From contig JABAQJ010000006.1 in assembly GCA_019186945.1 (NCBI GenBank), forward strand, positions 248,001-312,000: a DNA stretch of 64,000 bases, read 5' to 3'. The position numbers were made by a program, and so were the translations under genes. Source of the DNA: Gemmatimonadaceae bacterium (GTDB taxonomy: Bacteria; Gemmatimonadota; Gemmatimonadetes; Gemmatimonadales; Gemmatimonadaceae). The notes below the pieces were generated by a model. It was not told where the DNA came from. It was given only the letters and a program-made list of their open reading frames with translations, and searched no databases. Each line of letters begins with the position of its first letter. The first letter of the stretch is position 1. This document shows positions 1 to 9,105 of the stretch, in pieces.

Positions 1-1
1 C

Positions 2-235
2 ACGATGGATCGGGTAGAGGTGCCGCTGTCCAATCTGATGGCATTCGAAGCCACGGCGCGCGGGAACTGGGGCGCCGATCCACTCGTGTACGGCGACATG
101 TTGCAGTGGATTGGCGCCGGCCGCCTAACGCTGAAGCCGTTCGTGGAACGGCACGCGCTGCGCGAGATCAACGCCGTATTCGAGGATGCGCACCACGGCC
201 GACTCCTGAAACGAGCGGTGATGGTACCCGACTGA
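2..235 (+). CDS. Zinc-dependent alcohol dehydrogenase (MDR family), C-terminal end only
   Basis: Only the last 76-77 codons are inside the window; the frame is open to the left edge, so the ATG at position 5 is an internal methionine and not a proven start. The 'LSNLMAFEATARGNWG' segment followed by 'GRLTLKPFVERHALREINAVFEDAHHG' style text is typical of the C-terminus of zinc-containing medium-chain dehydrogenases, particularly those annotated as 6-hydroxycyclohex-1-ene-1-carbonyl-CoA dehydrogenase-like. The Rossmann and zinc-binding parts lie outside the window, so substrate cannot be judged. It converges on the hemerythrin gene. Confidence 0.6.
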   Translation, partial: TMDRVEVPLSNLMAFEATARGNWGADPLVYGDMLQWIGAGRLTLKPFVERHALREINAVFEDAHHGRLLKRAVMVPD

Positions 236-308
236 CCTGCGGTGGCCGCAGAATGTAGAGTGGCGTACCGGCGGCCGTGCGCAGCGTTTCGAGCAAGGCG
301 TGAGCTCG

Positions 309-872
309 TCAGGCGCGGAACGTCCGAGCTTCTGCCTCCAGTTGCCCCGCGAGCGCAATGAATCGCCCGGTGGAGAGGTCGCACGACGAGGCCTCAGCCA
401 CCCGCGCGTAGTCGCGCAGCACGTTGGCCTCCTGTGATGGCGAGATCAGTTGTTCCGCCATGGGAAACAATACGTCGTCCTCCTTCTGGATATGGTCGCG
501 AAGGAGCGCGACGTACCCACGTGCATTCGTCGACAGGATACGTTGGCCCTCGGCGTCGCCATCCTGCCAGCGTTTCACGCCGTCCCGCAGGCCGCGGGTG
601 AACCGGCGTCCCTGCTCGTGCTCCTCCAGCATCATGCCGATCGGTCCGTCGCTGAGCGGCATGCCAGCGGCGACGATGGCTTCGAAGAGCACACCTTCTT
701 CCTTACGGTGGTGGCAGCCATCGGCGAAGCCGGCAATAAAGTCGGCGGAGTCGAGGAAGAATCCGGGGCGGACGGCGACGCCGCGCTCGAGTGCGTCGGT
801 CGCTGCTTCGAGGGCGTCGAGCACGCGTTCGATGACGCGGTGCTCGTTCATCAGGATGTCGGTGGCGTCCAT
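309..872 (-). CDS. Hemerythrin HHE domain protein
   Basis: A 187-residue soluble protein with the ligand pattern of a hemerythrin-like four-helix bundle: H11 in 'NEHRVI', H54-H55 with E58 in 'HHRKEE', H85 in 'EEHEQG', and H127 with E131 in 'DHIQKEDDVLF'. These residues are expected to hold a non-haem di-iron centre that binds oxygen or nitric oxide; many such proteins act in oxygen/NO sensing or iron-sulfur repair. No signal peptide or membrane segment is seen, so it is cytoplasmic. It stands alone, converging with the alcohol dehydrogenase tail and facing no obvious partner, so the precise role stays open. Confidence 0.85.
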   Translation of the reverse strand: MDATDILMNEHRVIERVLDALEAATDALERGVAVRPGFFLDSADFIAGFADGCHHRKEEGVLFEAIVAAGMPLSDGPIGMMLEEHEQGRRFTRGLRDGVKRWQDGDAEGQRILSTNARGYVALLRDHIQKEDDVLFPMAEQLISPSQEANVLRDYARVAEASSCDLSTGRFIALAGQLEAEARTFRA

Positions 873-963
873 CGGTGCGCGAGTGGGTAGCGGAAGCCGC
901 AGGGTCCGGTCTGGTGGCTGTGTGCGGCCGACGCAGGAAGATACTTGTGCGTTGTGCCGCGCA

Positions 964-1488
964 TCAGCGCGTCGGTAATGCTCGCAGAATGCTGCCGACC
1001 GTACTCCATCTCCGGGTGGTTGCCCGAACGCCGAAGAGCGTGTCGACCTTTCCCAGCGAGACGATCGTCCTCATGTGCCGCCGGTACTCGCCGAAGACGA
1101 ATCGGCCCGCCGACGCAATCAGCTGCACATGCCAGTCATCGCCCGCCGGCAGTCGTACGGGCAGCGATGGGCCATTGCGACTCCGCTTCGCCAGAAAGCT
1201 CACGAAGCGAACTCGCTCGGGCTCCTCAGGTTCCGGTCCAAACGGATGCAGGGTCTCGATGCGACGGATTTCCCCGCTGTCGAAGAACAACGTCACGGCG
1301 GTGATGGGGAGGACACGAGACAAGGCGACCCGGAAGAGTCGGCGAGACTGGGGACGCAACACGACGAAGGTGCCGGCCGCGCCGATATTCACAACCTCGA
1401 ACCGGCGAAGTTCGTGCGCCACGCGGCTGGGGCGGAACGTCCGATGGCCGCCGACGTTAACACCGCGAAGGAGGACTACGAGCGCCAT
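964..1488 (-). CDS. DUF1697 family protein
   Basis: A 174-residue protein whose opening 'MALVVLLRGVNVGGHRTFRPS' and closing 'ATTRRWSTVGSILRAL' are the hallmark ends of DUF1697, a family of about 175-180 residues with a ferredoxin-like fold and no established biochemical function. The length matches a full-length member. It begins with ATG at 1488 and lies just downstream of the D-Ala-D-Ala carboxypeptidase on the same strand (33 bases between), so it may be read through from that gene. Confidence 0.85.
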   Translation of the reverse strand: MALVVLLRGVNVGGHRTFRPSRVAHELRRFEVVNIGAAGTFVVLRPQSRRLFRVALSRVLPITAVTLFFDSGEIRRIETLHPFGPEPEEPERVRFVSFLAKRSRNGPSLPVRLPAGDDWHVQLIASAGRFVFGEYRRHMRTIVSLGKVDTLFGVRATTRRWSTVGSILRALPTR

Positions 1489-1521
1489 CCGTGTAGTGTC
1501 TGGCGAAGCCCGGAAGGGTCG

Positions 1522-3207
1522 TTAGCGCGCGAACGCCGCCAAGGTGCCGCCCATAGCGTCGATCGTCTCGCGAGCCGGGGCACGGTCGTGCCCGTTGTAC
1601 AGGAACGAGAAGGCCAGCAGCTCGCCGTTGCTGGCGTTGACGTATCCACCTAACGCGATGACCTCGTTCGTAGTTCCCGTCTTGGCGTGCAGGTTTCCGC
1701 GAGCGGGGGTGGCCGCCATCCGGTTACGGAGCATTTCGGAAGTCCCGGCGACCGGCAGCGAAGCATGGAACTCGCGCGACCAGGGTGCGCGGTCGGCGTA
1801 GGAGAGGAGCTGCACGAGCGCGCGGGGCGTGACTCGATCGAGCGTGGACAATCCGCTCCCATCGGCGGCGAACACTGCGTCGCGGCTGGCGCCAACACGA
1901 TTGGCCATCAGTTGCTGCAGCAATGCGTTGCCCGCGCTTGCGGAACCTATACCCTCCGGGTCGCCTGAGCGAGCAGCGTCACGGAAGATGAGTTCCGCGA
2001 AATGGTTCACGCTCTCGCGATTCATCACGTTGGCGAGCTGTGCCAGCGGTGGCGACGAGAGCGACGCGATACGGACAGCGTTGCCTGGCGATTCGCCGGT
2101 TCTCACCGTTCCGGACACCTCGATCCCCTCGTCCAGAAGCGCCTGTCGCAAAGCGCCGGTCGCGAACAGAGCCGGATCGTCCACGACCACCACGTACACG
2201 CGCGTCTGGGACTGCTCGCCGATCCAGCCGCGCACCAGTATCGACGCGTCCGGTCGCTTGGCCACCGTCAGCTTGGCGCGCCGGCTCTTTGCGACAGTCC
2301 TCGTCTCGTTGACGATCTTGAATGCCAGGGACGCAGGCTGGAGTACGACTCTTGGCTTCTCCGCTCCCTTTCCAGGTGCGATCGCGACGTGCAGCAGGTT
2401 CTCGTTCAACGAAAGCGCGGACACGCGCTGTGCGTACGACGCATCCAGATATCGGGCAAGCCATCCATCCGGCACCTTCTGTTGTTCGAATGCCGAGGCG
2501 TCACCGACGATGTCACCGTGCACGCGCGTGACACCGGCGGCCGCAACCTGCCGCGCGAGGGCACGCATCGGCGAATTCGGGTCACCCGGGATGAAACGGT
2601 TCGAGAGCCCCGGATCGCCTCCCCCCCGGAGGATCAGGTTGCCGGTCAACGTGCCGTCCGATCCGACTCCTCCGTCACGCAACACGTCCGTAGTGAACTG
2701 ATGCTCCGGGCCGAGCCGGTCGAAGGCCAGCGCGGTGGTGAACAGCTTCATGGTGGACGCCGGGAGCAGCCTGGTATCCGCGTTATGCGAGTAGAGCGTG
2801 TCGCCGCGCGTCAACGATACGACCAGGACACCCCACGTCCCACTCCGCACCCGAGCCGAAAGAAAGCCGGACAGATCGGATGCCAGGGAGTATTCGCCCT
2901 GGGGAGAGGCGTGACGGAGTGGCGGGAGGGCCTTTCGTCGGCTGCCTGACGAGCGCCGGGCCGTGCTCTTCTTCACGACTTTCCCGGCCGTTGCCTTCGC
3001 CGGCGTCTTCTCGCCCCCGGACGCCGAACTCCGCGCTCCGTCCGAGACCTGCGCATGGCCTGAGACGGGCGCAAGCGCGAGCACGGTAGCCGCGGAAAGG
3101 GCAGCGGCCAGGCGCTGGGTCTTCACTAACGAGGAAGTCCGACGGTCGGGACGGTCGTCGCGCATGTCGCGATGTGTACTCCTTGCTTCGATTGCCTCGT
3201 CAGGCAT
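1522..3207 (-). CDS. dacB: D-alanyl-D-alanine carboxypeptidase/endopeptidase, PBP4 type (peptidase S13)
   Basis: Trims or cross-link-edits peptidoglycan in the periplasm. The three active-site boxes of class C penicillin-binding proteins are visible: STMK (S151, K154), an SxN box in 'RESVNHF', and KTGT near the C-terminus in 'NLHAKTGTTNEV'. The N-terminus has an arginine-rich leader then a hydrophobic stretch ending 'APVSGHAQ', a probable signal peptide, followed by an unusual Lys/Ser/Ala-rich linker (about residues 60-100). Two starts are possible: ATG 3207, nine bases after the preceding stop, and ATG 3165, which gives a more normal signal peptide and has AAGGAG upstream. Follows the NagX-like gene on the same strand, suggesting one transcript for envelope functions. 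Confidence 0.9.
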   Translation of the reverse strand: MPDEAIEARSTHRDMRDDRPDRRTSSLVKTQRLAAALSAATVLALAPVSGHAQVSDGARSSASGGEKTPAKATAGKVVKKSTARRSSGSRRKALPPLRHASPQGEYSLASDLSGFLSARVRSGTWGVLVVSLTRGDTLYSHNADTRLLPASTMKLFTTALAFDRLGPEHQFTTDVLRDGGVGSDGTLTGNLILRGGGDPGLSNRFIPGDPNSPMRALARQVAAAGVTRVHGDIVGDASAFEQQKVPDGWLARYLDASYAQRVSALSLNENLLHVAIAPGKGAEKPRVVLQPASLAFKIVNETRTVAKSRRAKLTVAKRPDASILVRGWIGEQSQTRVYVVVVDDPALFATGALRQALLDEGIEVSGTVRTGESPGNAVRIASLSSPPLAQLANVMNRESVNHFAELIFRDAARSGDPEGIGSASAGNALLQQLMANRVGASRDAVFAADGSGLSTLDRVTPRALVQLLSYADRAPWSREFHASLPVAGTSEMLRNRMAATPARGNLHAKTGTTNEVIALGGYVNASNGELLAFSFLYNGHDRAPARETIDAMGGTLAAFAR

Positions 3208-3216
3208 GGCGAAGCG

Positions 3217-4551
3217 TCACACCTTGATGAAGATCCGCTTGCGGTATAATCCCCAAAGTAGAAGCGCCCACACAAAGACGAAAGTGATGGCGAACAGCAA
3301 CGACGCGTTCCGCGGATCCAGCCACGAGAGAAACACACGTTCGTAGATCAATCTCTGAATTGGAACTCGCTCACCGTCGACATCGATCTTGATCAGGGAA
3401 TAGATGCCGCGGGCCATCATCCCCGAACCGAGAAACGCCACCAACGGATTCATCCCGAAGACAACAGACGGGGTCGTCCACCGTCGCATGCCTAACACAT
3501 CGACTAGCCAGATACACGTGGCGAGCACGGTTGTCCCCATCCCGGCAGTGAACAGCACGTAGGAGGAAGTCCAGAGGCTCTTGTTGATCGGGAAGACCCA
3601 GTTCCACACTAGCCCCGCCATCATGCCCAACGCGCCGAGCGCGAACATCCCGACCAGACGGTCCATGATGTCCCGGCGTGTGCCGAGCCAACGACCGCAC
3701 AACACGCCAAGAACGACCGTTCCGACCGCTGGCACCGTGGTGAGCAGACCCTCCGGATCCCACGTCCGCGATGACGCCCACAGATGCGACCCGAAGATGG
3801 CGCGGTCCAGCCACGCCGACAGCGTGCCCGATGGGTCGTCCAGCGATGGCGGACCGGCAACGCCAGGCACCGGAATGAGCGTCTGCGCTCCCCAATAGCC
3901 GAAGAGGATCACAACCAGAATCGCGATCTGCTGTTTCCAGTCGGAGCGGAAGGTGAGCAGAGCGCCGCACAGATATGCCGCTCCGATGCGCTGCAGTACG
4001 CCCGGGAAGCGCAATTCGGTCACGCGCGATAGTGGCGTGTAGGGGAACGCCGCGAGCGCCAGACCGCAGAGAACGATCAGGATGCCCCGCTTTACGATCT
4101 GGACGACGAGATCCCGGTCGCTTGCCCCGCGGGCGCGGCGGCTGGTGAGAGACAGGTGTGTAGTGATGCCGACAATGAACAGGAAGAACGGGAAGATCAC
4201 GTCTGTGGGCGTCCAGCCGTGCCATTTCGCGTGCTCGAGTGGCGGATAGATGGCATCCCACGATCCGGGGTTGTTGACGAGCAGCATTCCGGCGACCGTG
4301 AGTCCGCGAAAGACATCGAGAGCGAGGAGGCGTTCCTTGTGTCCGTGCGGGCTGGTGCGCGGGTTCGGGATGTCGGGCGCGGGCGGCGTGCTACCGCGAA
4401 GGACGTCCTGTACGTCGGGCGGTGCGAGTATGGTTGCCGGCACGCAAGCCTCGCTGATGAGGGAGAAGGCAGCGGGCCGGGCCGATCGCTGCCTGCCTGT
4501 AACGTTTCTGCGCGATTCGCCGGTGGCAAGGCCGTGGGTGTGCGTGGCCAC
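3217..4551 (-). CDS. NagX/HGSNAT-like membrane acyltransferase (DUF5009 family)
   Basis: A polytopic membrane protein related to heparan-alpha-glucosaminide N-acetyltransferase and bacterial NagX. The diagnostic 'RLLALDVFRGLTVAGMLLVNNPGSW' opening, the 'WHGWTPTDVIFPFFLFIVG' segment and 'FPGVLQRIGAAYL' are all present, followed by about nine further hydrophobic helices and a 'NPLVAFLGSG' segment. Family members are thought to acetylate amino sugars across the membrane, but the bacterial substrate is poorly defined. The longest frame starts with GTG at 4551 and leaves about 70 poorly conserved residues before the first motif, so the true start may be further in. It is separated from the upstream oxidase operon by a strong terminator. 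Confidence 0.8.
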   Translation of the reverse strand: MATHTHGLATGESRRNVTGRQRSARPAAFSLISEACVPATILAPPDVQDVLRGSTPPAPDIPNPRTSPHGHKERLLALDVFRGLTVAGMLLVNNPGSWDAIYPPLEHAKWHGWTPTDVIFPFFLFIVGITTHLSLTSRRARGASDRDLVVQIVKRGILIVLCGLALAAFPYTPLSRVTELRFPGVLQRIGAAYLCGALLTFRSDWKQQIAILVVILFGYWGAQTLIPVPGVAGPPSLDDPSGTLSAWLDRAIFGSHLWASSRTWDPEGLLTTVPAVGTVVLGVLCGRWLGTRRDIMDRLVGMFALGALGMMAGLVWNWVFPINKSLWTSSYVLFTAGMGTTVLATCIWLVDVLGMRRWTTPSVVFGMNPLVAFLGSGMMARGIYSLIKIDVDGERVPIQRLIYERVFLSWLDPRNASLLFAITFVFVWALLLWGLYRKRIFIKV

Positions 4552-4582
4552 GGACGCTGGCAGCCGAAGGATCCGGAAAACG

Positions 4583-4613
4583 GAACGGGCGGTTCGCAGG
4601 GAACCGCCCGTTC
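4583..4613 (-). terminator. Rho-independent terminator of the cytochrome oxidase operon
   Basis: A perfect 13-bp inverted repeat (GAACGGGCGGTTC, loop GCAGG, GAACCGCCCGTTC) lies 25 bases past the stop of oxidase subunit IV. Read on the minus strand the hairpin is followed at once by GTTTTCCGG, a short U tract. It should end the ctaCDEF transcript before the NagX-like gene. Confidence 0.85.
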
Positions 4614-4638
4614 GAGGATTTCGGTGTTGTCGCGGCCG

Positions 4639-4956
4639 CTAACGGATCCAGGTCGCGAGCAGGAAGACGAGGGCCACCAGAGTGGCCGCGGCTACCACGA
4701 GTGGGCCGGTGAACAGGACGCGGAACAGCTTGTGATCGTACTTCAGGTGCATGTAGAACATGACGACGATCGCGAATTTCACCGCTGACATCAGCAGCAG
4801 CGAAGGGACGAACGCCGACGATGCCACGAACGCCGGGATGTAGTACGCCCAGACCTCGAGGATCGTAATGATCGTGAGAATCGCCGCTACCCACTTGTAC
4901 TGTTTCCACGTGGGGTGCTCGCGTACGTGGTCGGGGTTTACCGCGTGCTCGGCCAT
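4639..4956 (-). CDS. ctaF: Cytochrome c oxidase subunit IV (prokaryotic)
   Basis: A 105-residue protein with three hydrophobic helices ('WVAAILTIITILEVWAYYI', 'SLLLMSAVKFAIVVMFYMHL', 'GPLVVAAATLVALVFLLAT') and the family signature 'YMHLKYD'. It is the small subunit of caa3/aa3-type oxidases and is thought to assist assembly or stability of subunit I. The frame stays open far upstream into subunit III, but ATG 4956 gives the normal family length and sits 11 bases after the subunit III stop, so I chose that start. Last gene of the operon, directly before the terminator. Confidence 0.9.
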   Translation of the reverse strand: MAEHAVNPDHVREHPTWKQYKWVAAILTIITILEVWAYYIPAFVASSAFVPSLLLMSAVKFAIVVMFYMHLKYDHKLFRVLFTGPLVVAAATLVALVFLLATWIR

Positions 4957-4967
4957 AGCGCTCCGGG

Positions 4968-5654
4968 TTACTTGATCAGGTAGACGAGGGTGAAGATTGC
5001 AATCCAGACGACGTCGACGAAGTGCCAGTAGAGTGCCGCGATATCGACCATCAGGGTATCGCTGGGGCGAAGGCCGCGCTTGTAATCGATCGCCAGCAGC
5101 GAGCCTAGCCAGATCACTCCGACGGTTACGTGTGCGCCGTGAAAGCCGGTGAGCGTGAAGAACGACGAGCCGAACAGGTTCCGCCGGAGCGTCAGTCCCT
5201 CGTGAACGAACGAAGTGAACTCGAACGCCTGGAAGCCGAGGAAGGTCGCGCCCAGGATGCAGGTGCACCAGAGCCAGAGTTTCGACGATGCCAGCTGACG
5301 ATCCCACCAGCCGGCGTTCGCCGGAAGGGGCTTGTCCTTGTTCTCTACCGCCGCCAGTGCCAGCACCATGGCCAGCGACGACATGAGGAGAACGAATGTC
5401 GAGGCCGATGTGATGGGGATGTTCAGGATCGGCTTGAAGACAGCGCCCGTCGAGGGATCCGTCCACGTTTCGTGCGGCAGCGGTCCGACGACCGAGCGAC
5501 CCTTGTAGATCAGATACGTCGAGATGAGCGACGCGAAGAGCATGCACTCGGAGCCGATGAACGACCAGATGGCAACCTTGCGGTTGTCGAGTCCCGTCGT
5601 CGTGTAGTGATGCTCGTGCGCGTGGCCTTCGGCGGCAGCAGCGTGTGAAGTCAT
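4968..5654 (-). CDS. ctaE: Cytochrome c oxidase subunit III
   Basis: A 228-residue membrane protein of the COX3 family, with the typical 'RKVAIWSFIGSECMLFASLISTYLIY', 'FTLTGFHGAHVTVGVIWL' and C-terminal 'LYWHFVDVVWIAIFTLVYLI' segments. The H and E residues in 'GFHGAHV' and 'YWHFVDVVW' are conserved family positions. A histidine-rich amino end ('EGHAHEHHYTTTG') precedes the first helix. It works in the inner membrane next to subunit I. It lies between ctaD and ctaF with short spacers and is surely co-transcribed with them. Confidence 0.93.
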   Translation of the reverse strand: MTSHAAAAEGHAHEHHYTTTGLDNRKVAIWSFIGSECMLFASLISTYLIYKGRSVVGPLPHETWTDPSTGAVFKPILNIPITSASTFVLLMSSLAMVLALAAVENKDKPLPANAGWWDRQLASSKLWLWCTCILGATFLGFQAFEFTSFVHEGLTLRRNLFGSSFFTLTGFHGAHVTVGVIWLGSLLAIDYKRGLRPSDTLMVDIAALYWHFVDVVWIAIFTLVYLIK

Positions 5655-5691
5655 TCCGGAAACAGGATCGGGGAGCGGTGGAGGCTGTTGC

Positions 5692-7653
5692 CTAGTGCGC
5701 TTCTTCGAGCGGTGTCGTGAGCCAGTCGTAGAGCGAGTAGATCATCGTACCGGCGCCGATCGCCAGCAGGACAACGAACGCGCTGGTCTTTCCGGCGAAG
5801 AACGGGAGCAGGCTGGCGACCATGACGAGCATGCCTAACGCAACCAGGAGCGGTTTGATCGTGGGCGTAGGCATGGGGATATCAAGTTCGCTGGCTGTCT
5901 TCGCCGCCGTTTCGATGTGCGCGGGCGCCATGTCCGCCATATGTCCGCCGCCGGGAAGAATGTGCTCATCGCTCCGGTGCCTGGCCTCGTCCCAGCCTTT
6001 CGTCGAGTGGGGGATCTCGGCGGTGCGCTCGGGGTGGGTGATATCCCACATCGGGTAGCGTGATGTCACCATCGGGATCTGCGCGAAGTTGTATTCCGGG
6101 GGTGGCGACGGAATCGACCACTCGAGCGTTGGCGCGTCCCACGGGTTGTCACCAGCGACCTCGCCGTGTTTCTTCGACTTGAAGAAATTGTAGAGGAAGA
6201 CGAGCATTGCCGGCGCCATCAGGAACGCCCCGATCGACGAGATCAGGTTGAACGTCTCCCACCCCTGGCCGGCGTCGTAGGTATAGATCCGCCGCGGCAT
6301 CCCCAGCATGCCGGAGAAGTGCATCGGGAAGAACGTCAGGTTCAACGCGATGAAGTTGAGCCAGAAGTGCAGATTACCCAGGCCCTCGTCCATCTTCCTG
6401 CCGTACATCTTCGGGAAGTAGTGGTAGATGCCGGAGAAGATGCCCATGATCGCGCCACCGAAAAGCACGTAGTGGAAGTGAGCGACGATGTAGTAGGTGT
6501 CCGTCTGCTGCAGGTCGGACGGGGGGGACGCGTGCGTAATACCGGAAATGCCGCCGATCGTGAACATGCCGATCAACGCAATCGCGTACTTCATGGCGGT
6601 ATTGAACCGGAGCGAACCTCCCCACATGGTGAAGATCCAGTTGAAGATCTTCACGCCCGTCGGAATGGCGATGAGCATGGTGGTCACCCCGAATACCGTG
6701 TCAGCCATCGGCCCCATCCCGACGGCGAACATGTGATGCGCCCACACGCCGAAGCCCAGGAAGCCGATGAGGATTCCGGAGTAGGCCATGACCGGGTATC
6801 CGAACAGTGGCTTTTTCGAGTTGGTCGGCAGAACCTCTGACACGAGGCCGAAGGCTGGGAGAATCAGGATGTAGACTTCCGGGTGGCCGAAGATCCAGAA
6901 CAGGTGCTGCCAGAGCAGCGGATCCGCGCCGGCGGTCACGGTATAGAAGTTCGTCCCGAAGAATCGGTCGAACTGCAGGAAGAACAGCGCGACGGTGATC
7001 ACCGGGAACGCGAGGATGATCAGCCACTGCACCACGAACGACATCCAGGTGAACATCGGCATGCGCATCAGGTTCATGCCCGGCGCGCGCATGTTGATGA
7101 TCGTGGTGGCGAAATTGAAGGCAGCGGCTAGCGACGATACGCCGAGGATCTGCACGCCAAGAACCCAGAAGTTCATGTTCTGGGTTGGCGAGTACGTGCG
7201 CGTGGTGAGTGGCGCGTACGCGAACCATCCGCCATCCGGCGCCAGGCCGAACAGGATCGGCAGCGTGATGAACACGCCACCCAGCAAGTAGACCCAGTAG
7301 CTGAACGCATTCAGCCGCGGAAATGCAACGTCGCGGGCCCCGATTTGCAGCGGGATCAGGAAGTTGAAGAACGCAGCCGACAGCGGCATGATGACGAGGA
7401 ACACCATCGTCGTGCCGTGCATCGTGAAGAGCTGGTTGAACGTCTCCGCGGACACGGCCTGCATGTTCGGTCTCATCAACTGGTAGCGCATGATGATCGC
7501 TTCCAGTCCGCCGACGACGAAGAAGAAGAGCGACGTATGGAGATAGAGGATCCCGATACGCTTGTGATCGACCGTGGTGAGCCAACTCATCAGCCCGGTC
7601 GCGCCGTGGCTCTCGCTGCTGGTGTATGCCGGGGCGGTTGCTGCTGTGGCCAT
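5692..7653 (-). CDS. ctaD: Cytochrome c oxidase subunit I, A1-type
   Basis: The catalytic subunit holding low-spin haem a, haem a3 and CuB; it reduces oxygen to water and pumps protons. Diagnostic residues are present: 'TMHGTTMVF' (low-spin haem ligand), 'FGHPEVYILILPAFG' with the GHPEVY motif whose glutamate marks the A1 subclass and whose H/Y form the crosslinked CuB ligand, 'WAHHMF' (CuB ligands), and 'VAHFHYVLFGG' (haem ligands). At 653 residues it is longer than the 530-560 core, because two further C-terminal hydrophobic helices follow a His/Met-rich hydrophilic stretch; such extensions are common in caa3 oxidases. Second gene in the operon. Confidence 0.96.
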   Translation of the reverse strand: MATAATAPAYTSSESHGATGLMSWLTTVDHKRIGILYLHTSLFFFVVGGLEAIIMRYQLMRPNMQAVSAETFNQLFTMHGTTMVFLVIMPLSAAFFNFLIPLQIGARDVAFPRLNAFSYWVYLLGGVFITLPILFGLAPDGGWFAYAPLTTRTYSPTQNMNFWVLGVQILGVSSLAAAFNFATTIINMRAPGMNLMRMPMFTWMSFVVQWLIILAFPVITVALFFLQFDRFFGTNFYTVTAGADPLLWQHLFWIFGHPEVYILILPAFGLVSEVLPTNSKKPLFGYPVMAYSGILIGFLGFGVWAHHMFAVGMGPMADTVFGVTTMLIAIPTGVKIFNWIFTMWGGSLRFNTAMKYAIALIGMFTIGGISGITHASPPSDLQQTDTYYIVAHFHYVLFGGAIMGIFSGIYHYFPKMYGRKMDEGLGNLHFWLNFIALNLTFFPMHFSGMLGMPRRIYTYDAGQGWETFNLISSIGAFLMAPAMLVFLYNFFKSKKHGEVAGDNPWDAPTLEWSIPSPPPEYNFAQIPMVTSRYPMWDITHPERTAEIPHSTKGWDEARHRSDEHILPGGGHMADMAPAHIETAAKTASELDIPMPTPTIKPLLVALGMLVMVASLLPFFAGKTSAFVVLLAIGAGTMIYSLYDWLTTPLEEAH

Positions 7654-7710
7654 GGGGATGGGTGCTGGGATCGAGGGAGCGGTTCGGTGTCGCGCTGGTG
7701 AGGTGGCCGC

Positions 7711-8943
7711 CTACTTCAACATCTGCAGGTAGGCGGCGATGTCGGCGATCTCCTGGTCAGTCAGACCACCCACCGTGACCGTCATCTTGAGGATCGGGTC
7801 GAACTCACCCTTTCCGAGGGAGTTCATGGTGACGCCTGGCTTCATCTTGCGTGCGTTCTTGATCCAGAGCTGCATGTGCCGCGTATCGTTCGGGAACAGA
7901 CCGCCGGCGATCGTGGCACGGGACGCGATGTGCGTCAGGTTGGGCCCGATGATCCCGATGGACATCGGGTTGCCGTCGATCTTGTGGCAGCCGATGCAGG
8001 CGCTTCGCGAGTAGATGGCGAGACCGCGCTGCGGATCTCCGGTCAGCCCTTCGGTAAAGGTGTTGCCGGCGGGGATCGGTGTCGCCGGTACGACGTGGGC
8101 GGGGCGCTGCGCGGCCGGGAACACATACCCTTCGGCGATCGCTGCAGGCGCGGGCGCCGGTGCAGCCGCCACCTGTCGCACGGCCACCGTGTCCGGGGCG
8201 GGCGGTGGGTAGACGGCCTTCGCCTTCTGATGGTTGGCCCACGAATCGAAGTCGGCTGGGGCCACGGTGAACACACGGAAGCGCATGTTCGCGTGCGATG
8301 CGCCGCAGTACTCGTTGCAGCTGCCGATCCATCCGGTGACGCCGACCGAATCCGGCGTATACCACAGATGGTTCACCTGGTTTGAGACGGCGTCCCGCTT
8401 GCCGCCCAATCCCGGGATCCAGAAGGAATGGATGACGTCCGCCGATCGCAGCGTGAAATTGACCGTCCGTCCCACGGGAAGGTAGATCTCGTTCGCGGTG
8501 GTGATCCCGTGTTCAGGATACTTGAACTCCCACCACCATTGGTGCCCGATGACCTCGATCTGCAGAGAGCCGTTAGGCGCCGGCGTCTGGTACTTCCAGA
8601 TGGAACGAACCGTGGGCACGGCGATGATCGCGAGGATCAGCGCCGGCGCCACGGTCCACGAGATCTCCATCAGAGCGTTCCCGTGCACGTGCCGGGGCTC
8701 CGGCGAATCGGGGCGGCGCCGGAACCGGACGATCACGTAGACGAGAAGAGTCTCGACGATCACGAAGACGGCCAGCCCCCACCACATCATCTGGTTCCAG
8801 AGCGACGTCAGGTCGCGGTTGAACTCCGTGGTATGCTGAAATGTGGAGTTCGGATAGTTGCCAGAGCACGCCGCAAACAGCAGCGGAAGCGTGGCCACGG
8901 ACAAAACCGGCACAAGCTGACGCGGGCGGAAAAACCGAGTCAT
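7711..8943 (-). CDS. ctaC: Cytochrome c oxidase subunit II fused to cytochrome c (caa3-type)
   Basis: Accepts electrons and passes them to subunit I. The 410-residue protein begins with a hydrophobic leader ending 'FAAC' (C26, a plausible lipoprotein cysteine), has two transmembrane helices, then a cupredoxin domain with the CuA ligands: H in 'DVIHSFWIPGLGGKRDAV' and the C-x3-C-x3-H-x2-M set in 'CNEYCGASHANM'. A Pro/Ala-rich linker leads to a C-terminal class I cytochrome c domain with the haem site CIGCH and a Met ligand candidate in 'RKMKPGVTM'. The fusion defines a caa3-type enzyme that needs no separate soluble cytochrome c for the last step. First gene of the operon; a promoter should lie in 8944-9105. 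Confidence 0.95.
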   Translation of the reverse strand: MTRFFRPRQLVPVLSVATLPLLFAACSGNYPNSTFQHTTEFNRDLTSLWNQMMWWGLAVFVIVETLLVYVIVRFRRRPDSPEPRHVHGNALMEISWTVAPALILAIIAVPTVRSIWKYQTPAPNGSLQIEVIGHQWWWEFKYPEHGITTANEIYLPVGRTVNFTLRSADVIHSFWIPGLGGKRDAVSNQVNHLWYTPDSVGVTGWIGSCNEYCGASHANMRFRVFTVAPADFDSWANHQKAKAVYPPPAPDTVAVRQVAAAPAPAPAAIAEGYVFPAAQRPAHVVPATPIPAGNTFTEGLTGDPQRGLAIYSRSACIGCHKIDGNPMSIGIIGPNLTHIASRATIAGGLFPNDTRHMQLWIKNARKMKPGVTMNSLGKGEFDPILKMTVTVGGLTDQEIADIAAYLQMLK

Positions 8944-9105
8944 CGCTTTCCTTGGAGAAAAGCCTGCGTGGGGTGGTCACCCGGGCGGAGGGGCCGGGTG
9001 GCGGAATTGACCGCGACAAACTACGACTTTGCGACCTGAGGGGGCAAGGCTGCGTATCGACAAAAAAACTGCCTCCCGCAGCGCGGTAATTCTCTCGCGC
9101 GCGAG

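Noticed and set aside
4957-5547. Oxidase subunit IV as a 302-residue protein
   Set aside because: The open frame continues upstream only because of GC-rich codon structure; that part is the antisense-free shadow of subunit III in another frame, and the family length is about 105 residues.
6166-6840. Long plus-strand open frame opposite oxidase subunit I
   Set aside because: It is the mirror of ctaD codons, extremely rich in Arg, Glu, His and Val, with no family resemblance; such shadows occur opposite most genes here.
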